Assembly: GCF_002283555.1 (NCBI RefSeq)
Contig: NZ_MVOI01000006.1
Location: 886,040 to 950,039 of the forward strand
Source of the DNA: Rubrivirga sp. SAORIC476
GTDB lineage: Bacteria > Bacteroidota > Rhodothermia > Rhodothermales > Rubricoccaceae
Direction of reading: 5' to 3'
DNA length: 64,000 nt
The notes beneath the pieces were generated by a model, which had not been told where the DNA came from, did no database searches, and saw nothing but the letters and a program-made list of their open reading frames with translations. The position numbers and the translations under genes are program-made. Positions 43,524 to 54,617 of this stretch are shown here, in pieces; position 1 is the stretch's first letter, and every line of letters starts with the position of its first letter.

Positions 43524-45269
43524 CTAATACTTGCGCTCCTTGGGCTGGAACTGCGTGATGATGACGTCCTTGTAGCCGATCTCGGTCTGGCCCTGCTGGT
43601 CGCTCCAGAAGAGGGTGTGCTTGAGCCAGTCGCCGTCGTTGCGCTTCGAGAAGTCCTCCCGGAGGTGCGCGCCGCGGCTCTCGGTCCGGTTGCGCGCCGA
43701 CACCGTGATGGCCTCGGCGTAGTCGACCATGAACTGGACCTCGACGGCGTCCATGAGGTCGGTGTTGAAGCGCTTGCCCTTGTCCTGGCACGTCACCGAG
43801 GCGGCCCGGGTGCGGAGGTCCTGGAGGTCGGTGAGGGCCTCGCCCAGCGTGTCGTCGGTGCGGTACACCGAGACGTTCTTCATCATGGTCTCCTGGAGGT
43901 CCGTGCGGACCGTGACGGCCTTCTCGCCGGTCGTCCGGGCCATGATGCGGTCGAGGCGCTCGCGGGTCTCGGCCTCGGGGCGCTCGGGCAAGCCCTGGCG
44001 CTCGGCGCCCTCGCGGATCTGCTTGGCCATCTCCATGCCCGTCCGCCGCCCGAAGACGACGAGGTCGAGCAGCGAGTTGGTCCCGAGCCGGTTGGCGCCG
44101 TGGACCGACACGCAGGCGGCCTCGCCACAGGCGAAGAAGCCGTGGACGGTGTCGGTGCGGTCGGACGACTTGACGACCTGCCCGTCAATGTTGGTCGGGA
44201 TGCCGCCCATCGCGTAGTGGCACGTCGGCGCGACCGGGATCGGCTGCTTGACCGGGTCGATGCCGAGGTAGACGCGGCTGAACGTCGAGATCTCGGGCAG
44301 CTTGTGCTCCAGCACGTCCTTGCCGACGCCCGTCATGTCCAGCACGACGTGGTCCTTGCCGTTGACGCCGCGGCCCTCACGGATCTCCTTGTAGATGCAC
44401 TGCGAGACCATGTCGCGCGGCGCGAGGTCCTTGACCGTCGGCGCGTAGCGCTCCATGAACCGCTCGCCCTCCGAGTTGCGGAGGATGCCGCCCTCGCCAC
44501 GGGCGCCCTCGGTGATGAGGATGCCGAGGCGGTAGAGGCCGGTCGGGTGGAACTGGATGAACTCCATGTCCTCCAGCGGGAAGCCATGCCGGAGCGCGAG
44601 CGCGAAGCCGTCGCCGGTGCCCGCGTGGGCGTTCGAGGTCGTCTTGAAGGCGCGGCCGTAGCCGCCCGTCGCAAAGCACGTGATCGTGCTGTGGAACGTG
44701 TGGACCTCGCCGGTCAGGATCTCGTACGCCACGCAGCCCGAGACCGCGTCCTGCGTGTCGTCCGGGCGGATCAGGTCGAGGACCTGGTACTCGTCGTAGA
44801 AGGTGACCTTGTTCTTGACGCACTGCTCGTAGAGCGTGTGCAGAATCATGTGGCCCGTCCGGTCGGCCGCGTAGCACGCCCGGCGCACCGGCGCCTCGCC
44901 GAAGTTGCGGGTGTGCCCCCCAAAGCGGCGCTGGGCGATCTTGCCCTCGCGCGTCCGGGAGAACGGCACGCCGTAGTGCTCGAGCTCGATGATGGTACGC
45001 GGGGCGTCCTGGCACATCTGCTCGATGGCGTCCTGGTCGCCGAGGTAGTCCGAGCCCTTGGTCGTGTCGAACGCGTGCCAGAGCCAGTGATCCTCCTCCT
45101 CGTTGCCGAGGGCCGCGCCGATGCCGCCCTGCGCCGCGCCGGTATGGCTGCGGAGTGGGTGGAGCTTCGAGACGACGGCGACGTCGGCCCCGCCCTCCGA
45201 GGCGTAGAGCGCCGCCATGAGCCCGGCGCCGCCCGCGCCGACGATGACGATGTCGTGAGTGTAGGTCAT
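43524..45269 (-). CDS. sdhA: Succinate dehydrogenase flavoprotein subunit
   Basis: 581 residues, normal length. FAD-binding start [19 protein letters not shown], the covalent FAD site [33 protein letters not shown], substrate-site [10 protein letters not shown] and the [11 protein letters not shown] region. It oxidises succinate to fumarate on the cytoplasmic face. Third gene of sdhCDAB; 78 bp after sdhD. The family is the one with about 580 residues and a long C-terminal helical domain ([17 protein letters not shown]). Confidence 0.97.
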   Translation of the reverse strand: MTYTHDIVIVGAGGAGLMAALYASEGGADVAVVSKLHPLRSHTGAAQGGIGAALGNEEEDHWLWHAFDTTKGSDYLGDQDAIEQMCQDAPRTIIELEHYGVPFSRTREGKIAQRRFGGHTRNFGEAPVRRACYAADRTGHMILHTLYEQCVKNKVTFYDEYQVLDLIRPDDTQDAVSGCVAYEILTGEVHTFHSTITCFATGGYGRAFKTTSNAHAGTGDGFALALRHGFPLEDMEFIQFHPTGLYRLGILITEGARGEGGILRNSEGERFMERYAPTVKDLAPRDMVSQCIYKEIREGRGVNGKDHVVLDMTGVGKDVLEHKLPEISTFSRVYLGIDPVKQPIPVAPTCHYAMGGIPTNIDGQVVKSSDRTDTVHGFFACGEAACVSVHGANRLGTNSLLDLVVFGRRTGMEMAKQIREGAERQGLPERPEAETRERLDRIMARTTGEKAVTVRTDLQETMMKNVSVYRTDDTLGEALTDLQDLRTRAASVTCQDKGKRFNTDLMDAVEVQFMVDYAEAITVSARNRTESRGAHLREDFSKRNDGDWLKHTLFWSDQQGQTEIGYKDVIITQFQPKERKY

Positions 45270-45347
45270 GGGTTCAGGGGACGTGGTAGAAGGGACGGAG
45301 TACGTGGTGGCTCGCAGCCAGGCCCCGTACCGAGTACCCCGTACCGA

Positions 45348-45950
45348 TCAAAGGCCAGCGACGATGACGGAGTAGGCGCCGATGATGAACAGGACCAGCG
45401 CGAGCGTCCACGAAAGCGCCGTCGCGCCGACGCGGGCCATGTCATTGCGGATGTAGTCCGTCAGCACGTTGTTGAGGCCGTAGAAGCCGTGGTGCAACGC
45501 GAACATGAGGAAGAGCAGGTTGAAGCCCTTCCACAGGACGGCATAGACGGGGTCGCCGAGACGCAGCATGAGCACCTCGTAGGGGGTCGGGCCCGCGGTG
45601 TCGGCGACGGGCGGCGTGGGCTGGAGCGGCGCGTCCTGGACGACGGCCACCGGCGCGTCGCCGCCGCTGCGGAGGTCGCCCAGCGCACCGCCCTCGGTAG
45701 GCGCCGGGCCTGCCTCGCGGCTCTGGAAGGCGCGGACGGCGTCGGCCGCCTCTTGCCGGTACTCGGGCATTTCGCCGCGCTCGGCCTCCTCGGCAGTCAC
45801 CACCGAGTGGGAGATCGACGCCGTGGTGCGGTTGTAGTGCTGCACCCAGAAGTGGGTGATCAGCAGGAAGATCAGGAAGGTGCCCGTAATCCTGTGGGCG
45901 AACCACTGGAAGGCGCTGGAGCGAGCCGTGCGGCCGTACTTGGAAGCCAT
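45348..45950 (-). CDS. sdhD: Succinate dehydrogenase membrane anchor with long loop insertion
   Basis: 200 residues, longer than usual (about 115-130). Helix 1 is AFQWFAHRITGTFLIFLLIT, preceded by the RxTG quinone/heme-side motif. A hydrophilic stretch of about 75 residues follows (about 45-120), rich in Ala, Glu, Pro and Thr, where relatives have a short turn. Helices 2 and 3 are VLWKGFNLLFLMFALHHGF, with the HHG heme-ligand type motif, and LSWTLALVLFIIGAYSVIVAG. It anchors SdhAB and forms the quinone site with SdhC. The gene overlaps nothing; sdhC ends 4 bp before its start. The assignment as sdhD rather than sdhC is by order and HGxxGL motif. Confidence 0.88.
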   Translation of the reverse strand: MASKYGRTARSSAFQWFAHRITGTFLIFLLITHFWVQHYNRTTASISHSVVTAEEAERGEMPEYRQEAADAVRAFQSREAGPAPTEGGALGDLRSGGDAPVAVVQDAPLQPTPPVADTAGPTPYEVLMLRLGDPVYAVLWKGFNLLFLMFALHHGFYGLNNVLTDYIRNDMARVGATALSWTLALVLFIIGAYSVIVAGL

Positions 45951-45954
45951 GGGA

Positions 45955-46356
45955 TCAGCTGAAGTGGTCGACGAGGGCGAGGATCGACGGCAGGCCGCCG
46001 ACGACGAGGAGCACCAGCGCGACGGCGCCGAGCGTCCAGAAAAGCCGCTTCTGGTTCGGGCTCCACCCGACGAAGTCGATCAGCACGATCCGCAGGCCAT
46101 TGAGCGCGTGGTAGATGCAGGCGCCCAGGAGACCGAACTCGGCCACCTTGAACAGCGGCTGGTGGTAGCTCGTGATGAGCGCGTTGTAGGCCTCGGGGTT
46201 GGTGATCGCCTTGAGCCCCCAGATGTGGAGGACCAGGTAGGCGACCAGCCCGAGGCCAGTCAGGCGGTGGAGGATCCACGCGACCATGCCCGTCCGCAGC
46301 TTGTAGCGCTGGACGGGCTGGGCGGGGGCGGCGGCGGGGTCGGCGGCGACGGCCAT
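45955..46356 (-). CDS. sdhC: Succinate dehydrogenase cytochrome b subunit
   Basis: 133 residues. Three membrane helices: MVAWILHRLTGLGLVAYLV with HRxTG, VAEFGLLGACIYHALNGLR with a heme-type HALNG, and RLFWTLGAVALVLLVVGGL. VLHIWGLKAI carries another conserved His. It forms the b-type cytochrome anchor with SdhD. First gene of sdhCDAB; the 5' region to the divergent ECF sigma gene holds an inverted repeat (46392-46427). The N-terminal 15 residues are Ala/Pro-rich and probably not part of the fold. Confidence 0.93.
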   Translation of the reverse strand: MAVAADPAAAPAQPVQRYKLRTGMVAWILHRLTGLGLVAYLVLHIWGLKAITNPEAYNALITSYHQPLFKVAEFGLLGACIYHALNGLRIVLIDFVGWSPNQKRLFWTLGAVALVLLVVGGLPSILALVDHFS

Positions 46357-46391
46357 GGGAAGTCGGGGGGCGGGAGCAGGCTACAGGCCGT

Positions 46392-46427
46392 CCCGTGCTA
46401 GGTTTCACTCGTGAGTGAAAGTACGGG
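46392..46427. promoter_or_regulatory. Two-part inverted repeat between sdhC and the ECF sigma gene
   Basis: Inner arms TTTCACTC and GAGTGAAA (46403-46420) with a 2-nt centre, and outer arms CCCGT (46392-46396) and ACGGG (46423-46427). It sits 36 bp upstream of sdhC and about 91 bp upstream of the divergent ECF gene, so it could be an operator for either promoter. The binding protein is unknown. Confidence 0.45.
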
Positions 46428-46498
46428 GGCCTCCGACCCAAAAGTACGGCCGCCCGGGTCGTCCGCGGGGTCTTCGCAGAGTCCTCGGACCCCCGAGC

Positions 46499-46505
46499 TA
46501 CTTTG
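46499..46505 (+). promoter_or_regulatory. Bacteroidota-type -7 box candidate (TACTTTG)
   Basis: TACTTTG ends 12 nt before the ATG of the ECF gene. If used, the leader would be extremely short. Confidence 0.35.
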
Positions 46506-46517
46506 CCCCACCGCGCT

Positions 46518-47081
46518 ATGCCTGACATGGACCTCACTGCCCTGCTGGCCGAGTGGGGTGGCGACGCCGAAGCTGCCGACCAGCTCCTGGACGCCGTCTA
46601 CCCCGAACTCCGGGCTCTCGCTCGGCGCCACCTCGTGGGCGAGCGGGCCGACCACACGCTCGACACGAGTGCGCTCGTCCACGAGGCGTATCTCCGTCTC
46701 GCCAGTCAGGACACCCGGTGGGCGAACCGCGCTCACTTTTTCGGGATCGCCGCGCTCGCGATGCGGCGCATCCTGGTCGACTACGCAACACGGAAACAGG
46801 CTCAGAAGCGAGGGGGCGGTCTCCAGGCCGTGACGTTCCACGACGGCGAGGTCGCCCGCGAGACGCGGGCCGAGGACCTGATCGCGCTCGACGAGGCACT
46901 CGGTCGCTTCGCCCGGGTCGCGCCGCGTCCGGCGCGGGTCGTCGAGCTCCGGTTTTTCGGCGGCCTCCGGGTGGAGGAGATCGCCGACATCCTCGGGATC
47001 TCGCCCGCCACGGTCGGCCGCGACTGGCGGCTGGCGCAGGCGTGGCTCACCCGCGCCCTCGGCGAGGCGTCGCCGGCGTGA
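46518..47081 (+). CDS. ECF-type RNA polymerase sigma factor (TIGR02999-like)
   Basis: 187 residues from ATG 46518; a TTG 15 bp upstream is also in frame but would lie on the -7-like box. Region 2 is ADQLLDAVYPELRALARRHLVGE and DTSALVHEAYLRLA, followed by RAHFFGIAALAMRRILVDYA. Region 4 is PRPARVVELRFFGGLRVEEIADILGISPATVGRDW. This subgroup (long region-2 linker, FFG and ATVxRDW) is often genetically linked to Ser/Thr kinases. The kinase gene follows 51 bp downstream on the same strand, so this is probably a kinase-controlled sigma factor. No anti-sigma factor is visible. Confidence 0.88.
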   Translation: MPDMDLTALLAEWGGDAEAADQLLDAVYPELRALARRHLVGERADHTLDTSALVHEAYLRLASQDTRWANRAHFFGIAALAMRRILVDYATRKQAQKRGGGLQAVTFHDGEVARETRAEDLIALDEALGRFARVAPRPARVVELRFFGGLRVEEIADILGISPATVGRDWRLAQAWLTRALGEASPA

Positions 47082-47132
47082 GCGATTCGGCCGCGGGTTC
47101 CCGCGTGTCCAGGCAACCGTCTCTCCCTCTGC

Positions 47133-49604
<2,472 letters not shown>

Positions 49605-49688
49605 GTCGCCAGAGAAAAGGGGAGAGGGCGTGAGCGATTCCGGCGGACTCTTCCGCGTGAGGGGATGAGAACCCATCCCCCACAGCCC

Positions 49689-52652
49689 ATGCGTCTCGTT
49701 TCTCTGTTCCTCTTTCTCGGCCTCGCCGTCGGCGCGTCCGCTCAGGACTCCGACGGGGACGGCGTCCCCAACGCGCTCGAGGCCTCCGGCTTCCGGTTCG
49801 ACATCGGGTCGGGCGCTCCCGTCGCGTGCGACCCCGCCATTGAGTTGCCCTGCTACGTGACCGACCCGTTGACGTGGTCGTCGGACGGGGACCCGTACTC
49901 TGACCTCCAGGAGGCGAGCGGCGTCAACATGGACGCGACCGTGGAGGCCCCCTACAACAGCCCGCTGGTCGCGGCCTACCCCGTCATCGAGGTCACGCTG
50001 GGGTCGTACACGTTCACCTCGAACGCGACCATCACCGACGCGCGCGGCGCCGCCCTGACCGAGGGGATGTCGTTCTCGCGCAACGTCGAGGAGACCGCGA
50101 GCGCCTCCGTCACGGTCGGCTCGGAGTACAACGTCGTCACCGGCCCGACCATCAGCGGCGAGGCCACGGCGGGCTACTCGTACACCGAGTCCTACGGGAG
50201 CGAGGTGACGTCGGGGAGGGAACTGAACTGGGAGACGGCCACCAGCACCGAACTGGACAACGCCGGGACGCTCTCGCTCGCTCTGTTCGCCCGCAACACC
50301 GGCGGCGCGACGGCCCTCGCCATCCGGCCGACCTTCAACATCACCATCGGCGGTGAACTCGTGGCGACGGTCGTGCCCGACGAACCACTCGCGCTCAGCC
50401 TGGCGCCGGGCGAGTCGGGCGTGCCCGTCGTGCCCATCGTCGGCGGCGAGCCGCTGGCGATCCAACTCACTCTGGAGCGCCTCCTGGCCCTGGAGCGGGG
50501 CGCCGCCGTCGCGATCCGCGTCGTGGGCATCGAGGCCAACATCCAGCGGTGGCGCCCCGGCGACAGCAACTGGGCGTGCGGCTCAGGGGAGACCTGCACC
50601 TGGACCAGCTTCGAGAACCAGATCCGGCCTCGCACGACGCGCCTGATCGTGGACTTCGGGTACTCCGGCGATCCGGAGGCGACGATCCCGGCTCCGTTCC
50701 GAGGCAACCCGTTCGACTTCCGCGTCTATGCGGGCTCGCCGAGCGTGTCGGCGAACCTCACCCTGGAGGCGATGCTGGAGATCATCGGCTTCGACGTGAC
50801 GGGCGCGGGTGCCATCGAAGGCCGACCCTACGCATCCTGGATCCTGTTCGAGCAGCCCGATGGCGACGGCCTCCGGCCGGTCTACGAGGCGTGGCAGGCC
50901 GTCGGCGGGCCCCCCAGCATGCTGGACGTGGTGATCCCACGGGAGGCCACGCTCGCGCTCTCCAGCCCCGACCCCGCCAGCCCGGGCGCCGCCATCCGGG
51001 CCGTCGCGGCGACCGTCGACCTGCTGCACGTCCGGGCCGCCATCGCGGCACGCGGCGGGATCCCCGTCGAGTCGGCCCGGGCGGTGCTGTTCCAGGACGG
51101 CGTCGCGCGCACGGTCCCGCTCTCGCCGGTCTTCGGCCGCGCGTACTGGTCCACGGAAGGCGCCGCGTTCCCCACGTCGCCGATCGGCATGGCGTCCTCG
51201 TACATCGAGGTCACCGACGTGTCGGGGGCCGTCCGGCGGAGCCCGCTCGAACTGCCCATCGAGCAGGCCAGCACGTGCGGCGAGGTCCGCGACGAAGACC
51301 TGTTCGATGTCTACAACGGCGGGGGGCGGACGGTGATCTTCCCGACGGGCATCCTCGACGGTCCGGTGGAGGTCCACTGCGAGGTCGGCTCGGATGAGAC
51401 GCGGTACTGGGTGCCGCAGTCCGTCAACGCACGGCCTCTCCCGCTCGTCGACGCCGTCCTCCTCGATGATGGGACCGCCATCGCTGTGGCCGAACCGCCG
51501 GGAGACCGCTCGTTCGTGATCTACCGCTCCGCCGATGGTGGGCGGACGTGGACCCGGGACACCTCCGTCCGCGCGTCTACGATGCGGGGGATCGCGGTGC
51601 GGCCGGACACGCAGACGCTGATCGCCACCGGCGTAGACATCGAGGGCGGCGGCGACTACATCCGCTCCGAAGACGGTGGGGCGACGTGGGAGGCCCGCTC
51701 CGGTCCGTCCGACCTGGCCTGGGTGTCGCACGGCGGCGGCGGCACGTGGTTCGCGGCGTCGGGGAGCGCCGTCTACAGATCCACCGACGACGGCCGGACC
51801 TTCACCGCCCTCACGCTCCCGGAGGCGCCGGAGCGCATCGTCGACGTGGCGTTCCGGAGCGCCACGATCGGGATGTACGTCGACACGGGCAACGGGGCCT
51901 CGGGCTCGGGTCACGTGTGGCGCACGCGAGACGGCGGCGCGACCTGGACCGAGGCCGTCCGCGCGCACAACACCGTCGCCGTCGCGTATGGCGGGGACGG
52001 CACGTGGTTCGTGACGGGCGGGCGGCGCGAAGTCTCGGGCGACGACCGGGTGCTGCGCCTGACCGGCGACGGCGACACCTGGGACAACATCCCCCTGAGC
52101 CCCCTCGGCGCGGAGAACCTGGGCCGGGCCGCTTTCGTGACGCCCGAGATCGGCTACATCCCGAGCGAGGCGGGCATCCTGAAAACGGAGGACGGCGGCA
52201 GCACGTGGTCGTTCGAGCCGGCCGTCCCTCAGACCCGTCCCCGGTTCGTGCTCCCCTTCGACGCCCGCCGCGCCGTCGTGCTCGGATCCGACTTCCGGGC
52301 GAGCGGGACGGGCGCCGGGCTCGTGCAGGTCACCACGTCGGGCGGGACGGGCACCGTCGTGGCGACCGCCCAGGACCCGTCGCCGACGGCCTCGACGGCG
52401 CTCGATCCCGCCTCCCCCAACCCGGTCCGCGACCGCACCACGTTGACCTACCGGCTCGACGCGCCCGGCGACGTGGAACTGGTCGTGTTCGACCTGCTCG
52501 GCCGCGAGGTCGCCCGGCTGGCCGACGGCCCGCAGCGCGCGGGCGAGCATGGGGTGACCTGGATGCCCCAGGGGCTGGCCTCCGGCGTCTACGTCGCCCG
52601 GCTCCGCGTCGGCGACGCCGTGTCGTCGCGGACGCTCACCGTCGTGCGCTGA
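49689..52652 (+). CDS. Protective-antigen-like pore-forming (binary toxin B) protein with BNR-type propeller and T9SS sorting domain
   Basis: 987 residues from ATG 49689 (a start 8 codons upstream lacks signal features). Signal MRLVSLFLFLGLAVGASA; mature text begins DSDGDGVPNALEASGF, a DxDxDG calcium loop as at the start of domain 1' of Bacillus anthracis protective antigen (PA). Then LTWSSDGDPYSDLQEASG, NSPLVAAYPVIEVTLGSY, a Ser/Thr/Gly-rich beta-hairpin (about 112-190), SLALFARNTGGATALAIRPT, LSLAPGESGVP and SANLTLEAMLEIIGF, in the same order as PA domain 2. PA's N-terminal 20-kDa piece and furin site are absent, and the loop carrying the phi-clamp Phe seems shortened. Residues about 595-870 carry BNR/sialidase-type blades (VIYRSADGGRTWTRD, IRSEDGGATWEA, VWRTRDGGATWTE). 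The last 80 residues are a T9SS type A tail. Host target unknown. No enzymatic A component is adjacent. Confidence 0.72.
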   Translation: MRLVSLFLFLGLAVGASAQDSDGDGVPNALEASGFRFDIGSGAPVACDPAIELPCYVTDPLTWSSDGDPYSDLQEASGVNMDATVEAPYNSPLVAAYPVIEVTLGSYTFTSNATITDARGAALTEGMSFSRNVEETASASVTVGSEYNVVTGPTISGEATAGYSYTESYGSEVTSGRELNWETATSTELDNAGTLSLALFARNTGGATALAIRPTFNITIGGELVATVVPDEPLALSLAPGESGVPVVPIVGGEPLAIQLTLERLLALERGAAVAIRVVGIEANIQRWRPGDSNWACGSGETCTWTSFENQIRPRTTRLIVDFGYSGDPEATIPAPFRGNPFDFRVYAGSPSVSANLTLEAMLEIIGFDVTGAGAIEGRPYASWILFEQPDGDGLRPVYEAWQAVGGPPSMLDVVIPREATLALSSPDPASPGAAIRAVAATVDLLHVRAAIAARGGIPVESARAVLFQDGVARTVPLSPVFGRAYWSTEGAAFPTSPIGMASSYIEVTDVSGAVRRSPLELPIEQASTCGEVRDEDLFDVYNGGGRTVIFPTGILDGPVEVHCEVGSDETRYWVPQSVNARPLPLVDAVLLDDGTAIAVAEPPGDRSFVIYRSADGGRTWTRDTSVRASTMRGIAVRPDTQTLIATGVDIEGGGDYIRSEDGGATWEARSGPSDLAWVSHGGGGTWFAASGSAVYRSTDDGRTFTALTLPEAPERIVDVAFRSATIGMYVDTGNGASGSGHVWRTRDGGATWTEAVRAHNTVAVAYGGDGTWFVTGGRREVSGDDRVLRLTGDGDTWDNIPLSPLGAENLGRAAFVTPEIGYIPSEAGILKTEDGGSTWSFEPAVPQTRPRFVLPFDARRAVVLGSDFRASGTGAGLVQVTTSGGTGTVVATAQDPSPTASTALDPASPNPVRDRTTLTYRLDAPGDVELVVFDLLGREVARLADGPQRAGEHGVTWMPQGLASGVYVARLRVGDAVSSRTLTVVR

Positions 52653-52657
52653 ACGCA

Positions 52658-52691
52658 GCGCGCCCCGCCAGCCAGAGCCAGCGGGGCGCGC
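52658..52691. terminator. Bidirectional hairpin between PA-like gene and citrate synthase
   Basis: 11-bp perfect stem GCGCGCCCCGC (52658-52668) / GCGGGGCGCGC (52681-52691) with a 12-nt loop, between two converging genes. Confidence 0.6.
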
Positions 52692-52699
52692 GAGGTCGT

Positions 52700-52719
52700 C
52701 CGCCTCGGTGCCGAGGCGG
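52700..52719. repeat. Canonical GCCTCGGnnCCGAGGC palindrome
   Basis: CCGCCTCGG-TG-CCGAGGCGG, ending 6 nt from the stop codon of the minus-strand citrate synthase gene. Confidence 0.7.
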
Positions 52720-52725
52720 GGCGGG

Positions 52726-53877
52726 CTAGCCGCGGTCGGCGATGGGCGTCACCGTGAGGTCCTTCGGGCCGACGTACTCGGCGCGCGGGCGGATCAGCCG
52801 GTTGTCCTCCCACTGCTCCAGCAGGTGCGCCGTCCAACCCGTCATGCGGGAGATGGCGAAGATGGGCGTGTAGAGGTCGATCTCGATGCCGAGCAGGTAG
52901 TAGACGCTCGCCGAGTAGAAGTCCACGTTGGCGTCGAGGCCCTTCGTGTCCTTGACCGTCGTACGGATCGTGTCGGACATCTCGAGCCACTTCGTCTCGC
53001 CCTTCTCCTCGGAGAGGTCGGAGAGCATGTTGCGCAGGATGGTCGCGCGCGGGTCGAGCGTCTTGTAGACGCGGTGGCCGATGCCCATGATCTTCTCCTT
53101 GTTCGCCAGCTTGCGGTCGACGAACTCCTGGGCTGTCTCACCACTCTCGTCGAGGGCGATCAGCGTGCGCATCACCTCGATGTTGGCGCCGCCGTGGAGG
53201 GGGCCCTTCAGCGCACCCATCGCGCCGACGACCGCCGAGTACATGTCAGACAGCGTCGAGCCGATGACGCGGCAGGCGAAGGTGGAGGCGTTGAGGCCGT
53301 GCTCGGCGTGGAGCACGAGGGCCGCGTCCATGATCTGGAGGGCCGCCGGGCCGGGCTCCTCGCCGTTGAGCATCGTGAGGAAGTCGAACGCGGTCGAGCC
53401 GGTCTGCGTCGGCGCGACGGGGTCCTTGCCCGCGCGGATGCGCGAGAACGCCGCCAGGAGGGTCGGGAGCTTGGCCGTCAGGCGGACCGCCTTGCGGTAG
53501 TTCGCCTCGGGGTCCATCACGTCCGCCTCCTCGTCATAGGCGGCGAGCATGGAGAGGGCCGTCCGCATGGCGGCCATCGGGTTGGCGTCCTTCGGCGTGT
53601 GGTGCCGGAGGTGGTCCAGCAGGTCCGGGTGGACGGGCCGCGCCGCGCGGAGCTGCTCGTTGAGCTCGTCGAGCTGGGCCTGCGTCGGGAGGGTGCCCTT
53701 CCAAAGAAGGTAGGCGACCTCCTCGAAGGAGGCGTTGGTCGCGAGGTCCTGGATGCCGTACCCGCGATAGATCAGGGTGCCTTCCTGGCCATTGATGTAC
53801 GAGAGCTCGGTGTCGAGGGCAGTGACGCCTTCGAGGCCACGGGACGGGGTGGGAGCGGGAGCGGAGGTCTGAGACAT
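52726..53877 (-). CDS. gltA: Citrate synthase
   Basis: 383 residues from ATG 53877, matching the shorter type II-like citrate synthases. Markers: GLEGVTALDTELSYING, YRGYGIQDLA, LHAEHGLNASTFACRV (catalytic His region), GALKGPLHGGANIEVM (second His), GIGHRVYKTLDPRA (third His), and NVDFYSASVYYLLGI with the catalytic Asp. It condenses acetyl-CoA and oxaloacetate. Methylcitrate synthase is related, but the text fits citrate synthase of the gltA group. It is transcribed alone, convergent with the PA-like gene and divergent from the RNase E/G gene across 740 bp. Confidence 0.95.
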   Translation of the reverse strand: MSQTSAPAPTPSRGLEGVTALDTELSYINGQEGTLIYRGYGIQDLATNASFEEVAYLLWKGTLPTQAQLDELNEQLRAARPVHPDLLDHLRHHTPKDANPMAAMRTALSMLAAYDEEADVMDPEANYRKAVRLTAKLPTLLAAFSRIRAGKDPVAPTQTGSTAFDFLTMLNGEEPGPAALQIMDAALVLHAEHGLNASTFACRVIGSTLSDMYSAVVGAMGALKGPLHGGANIEVMRTLIALDESGETAQEFVDRKLANKEKIMGIGHRVYKTLDPRATILRNMLSDLSEEKGETKWLEMSDTIRTTVKDTKGLDANVDFYSASVYYLLGIEIDLYTPIFAISRMTGWTAHLLEQWEDNRLIRPRAEYVGPKDLTVTPIADRG

Positions 53878-54617
53878 CGGTCGGGGTGAGAAGCGGACGC
53901 GGGAACGGGCCGCCGGGCACAGGATGGGAGAGGAGCAGGCGTACCCGTGGCAGGCGTTCGGGTTCGCGGGCTCCACTAGAGGAACGCACTGTCGGGGTCG
54001 CCTTTCAGAGGATTCAGAGTGGAGAACGCCGTTCCGCCACCTCAGGGAGCCGGGTGTCGACTTCGGGGCCTCGGCAGGGCCGCCGAGGTGGGCGCGGTCG
54101 GCGAGGTGCGTGGGCGATGCCTGGAGCGGCGGCGATGCCTGGAGCGGCTCCGAGTCGCAGGCTGGCGACGGGTCTCCGGCACGTCCAGGTCCCGCACGCG
54201 CTATTCGCACCGGCTGCAACGGGCCAGGCTCAGACGGGGTGTATCTTCCGCGCGTGGTTCTGTGCCCGGCATCCGGTGTCGGGGCGAGCCTTCCCTTCGC
54301 TGCGCCTGCGTGGCCCCGGGCCGAGCCTCTCTCGTCCGCCGCCGCCTGCCCGACGCCCCCGCGTCCGGACCTGCGCCCCATGCTGCACGTCGTGCTGTAC
54401 TTCGTCCGCCTCGTCCTCCGCTGGGTCGCCCTCCTCGCCGTACGGCCGGGGGCGCTTCCGGCCGTGGCCGCGGCGCGACCCACCGCGCCTCGCCTCCCCG
54501 CGCGCGCCCAGGCCTCCGGCACCGCCGTCCCCGTGGACGGCCGCCCGCCCGCCCGGCGCCGCGCCGCGCGTCCTTTGGACCGCGCGCCAGAGCGCGAGCG
54601 CGACGCCCCAAACCCCT
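53878..54617. other. 740-bp region between citrate synthase and RNase E/G genes
   Basis: No convincing gene. The long reading frames here are Arg/Ser/Pro-rich and lack family text; a hydrophobic start at 54380 (MLHVVLYFVRLVLRWVALL) turns into Arg/Ala/Pro-rich text. It contains two perfect 18-bp tandem copies of GGCGATGCCTGGAGCGGC (54113-54130, 54131-54148) and an incomplete GCCTCGG-type palindrome near 54068. It may be a long 5' leader of the RNase gene, which in E. coli rne is used for autoregulation. Confidence 0.5.

Noticed and set aside
49689..52652. Calling the PA-like protein a confirmed toxin
   Set aside because: No enzymatic A component, no receptor-binding domain of known type and a shortened phi-clamp loop; only the pore-module resemblance is supported.
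54380..54617. Short membrane-protein gene starting MLHVVLYFVRLVLRW
   Set aside because: After 25 residues the text becomes Arg/Ala/Pro-rich and runs out of frame into the RNase gene; no stop or family evidence supports it.
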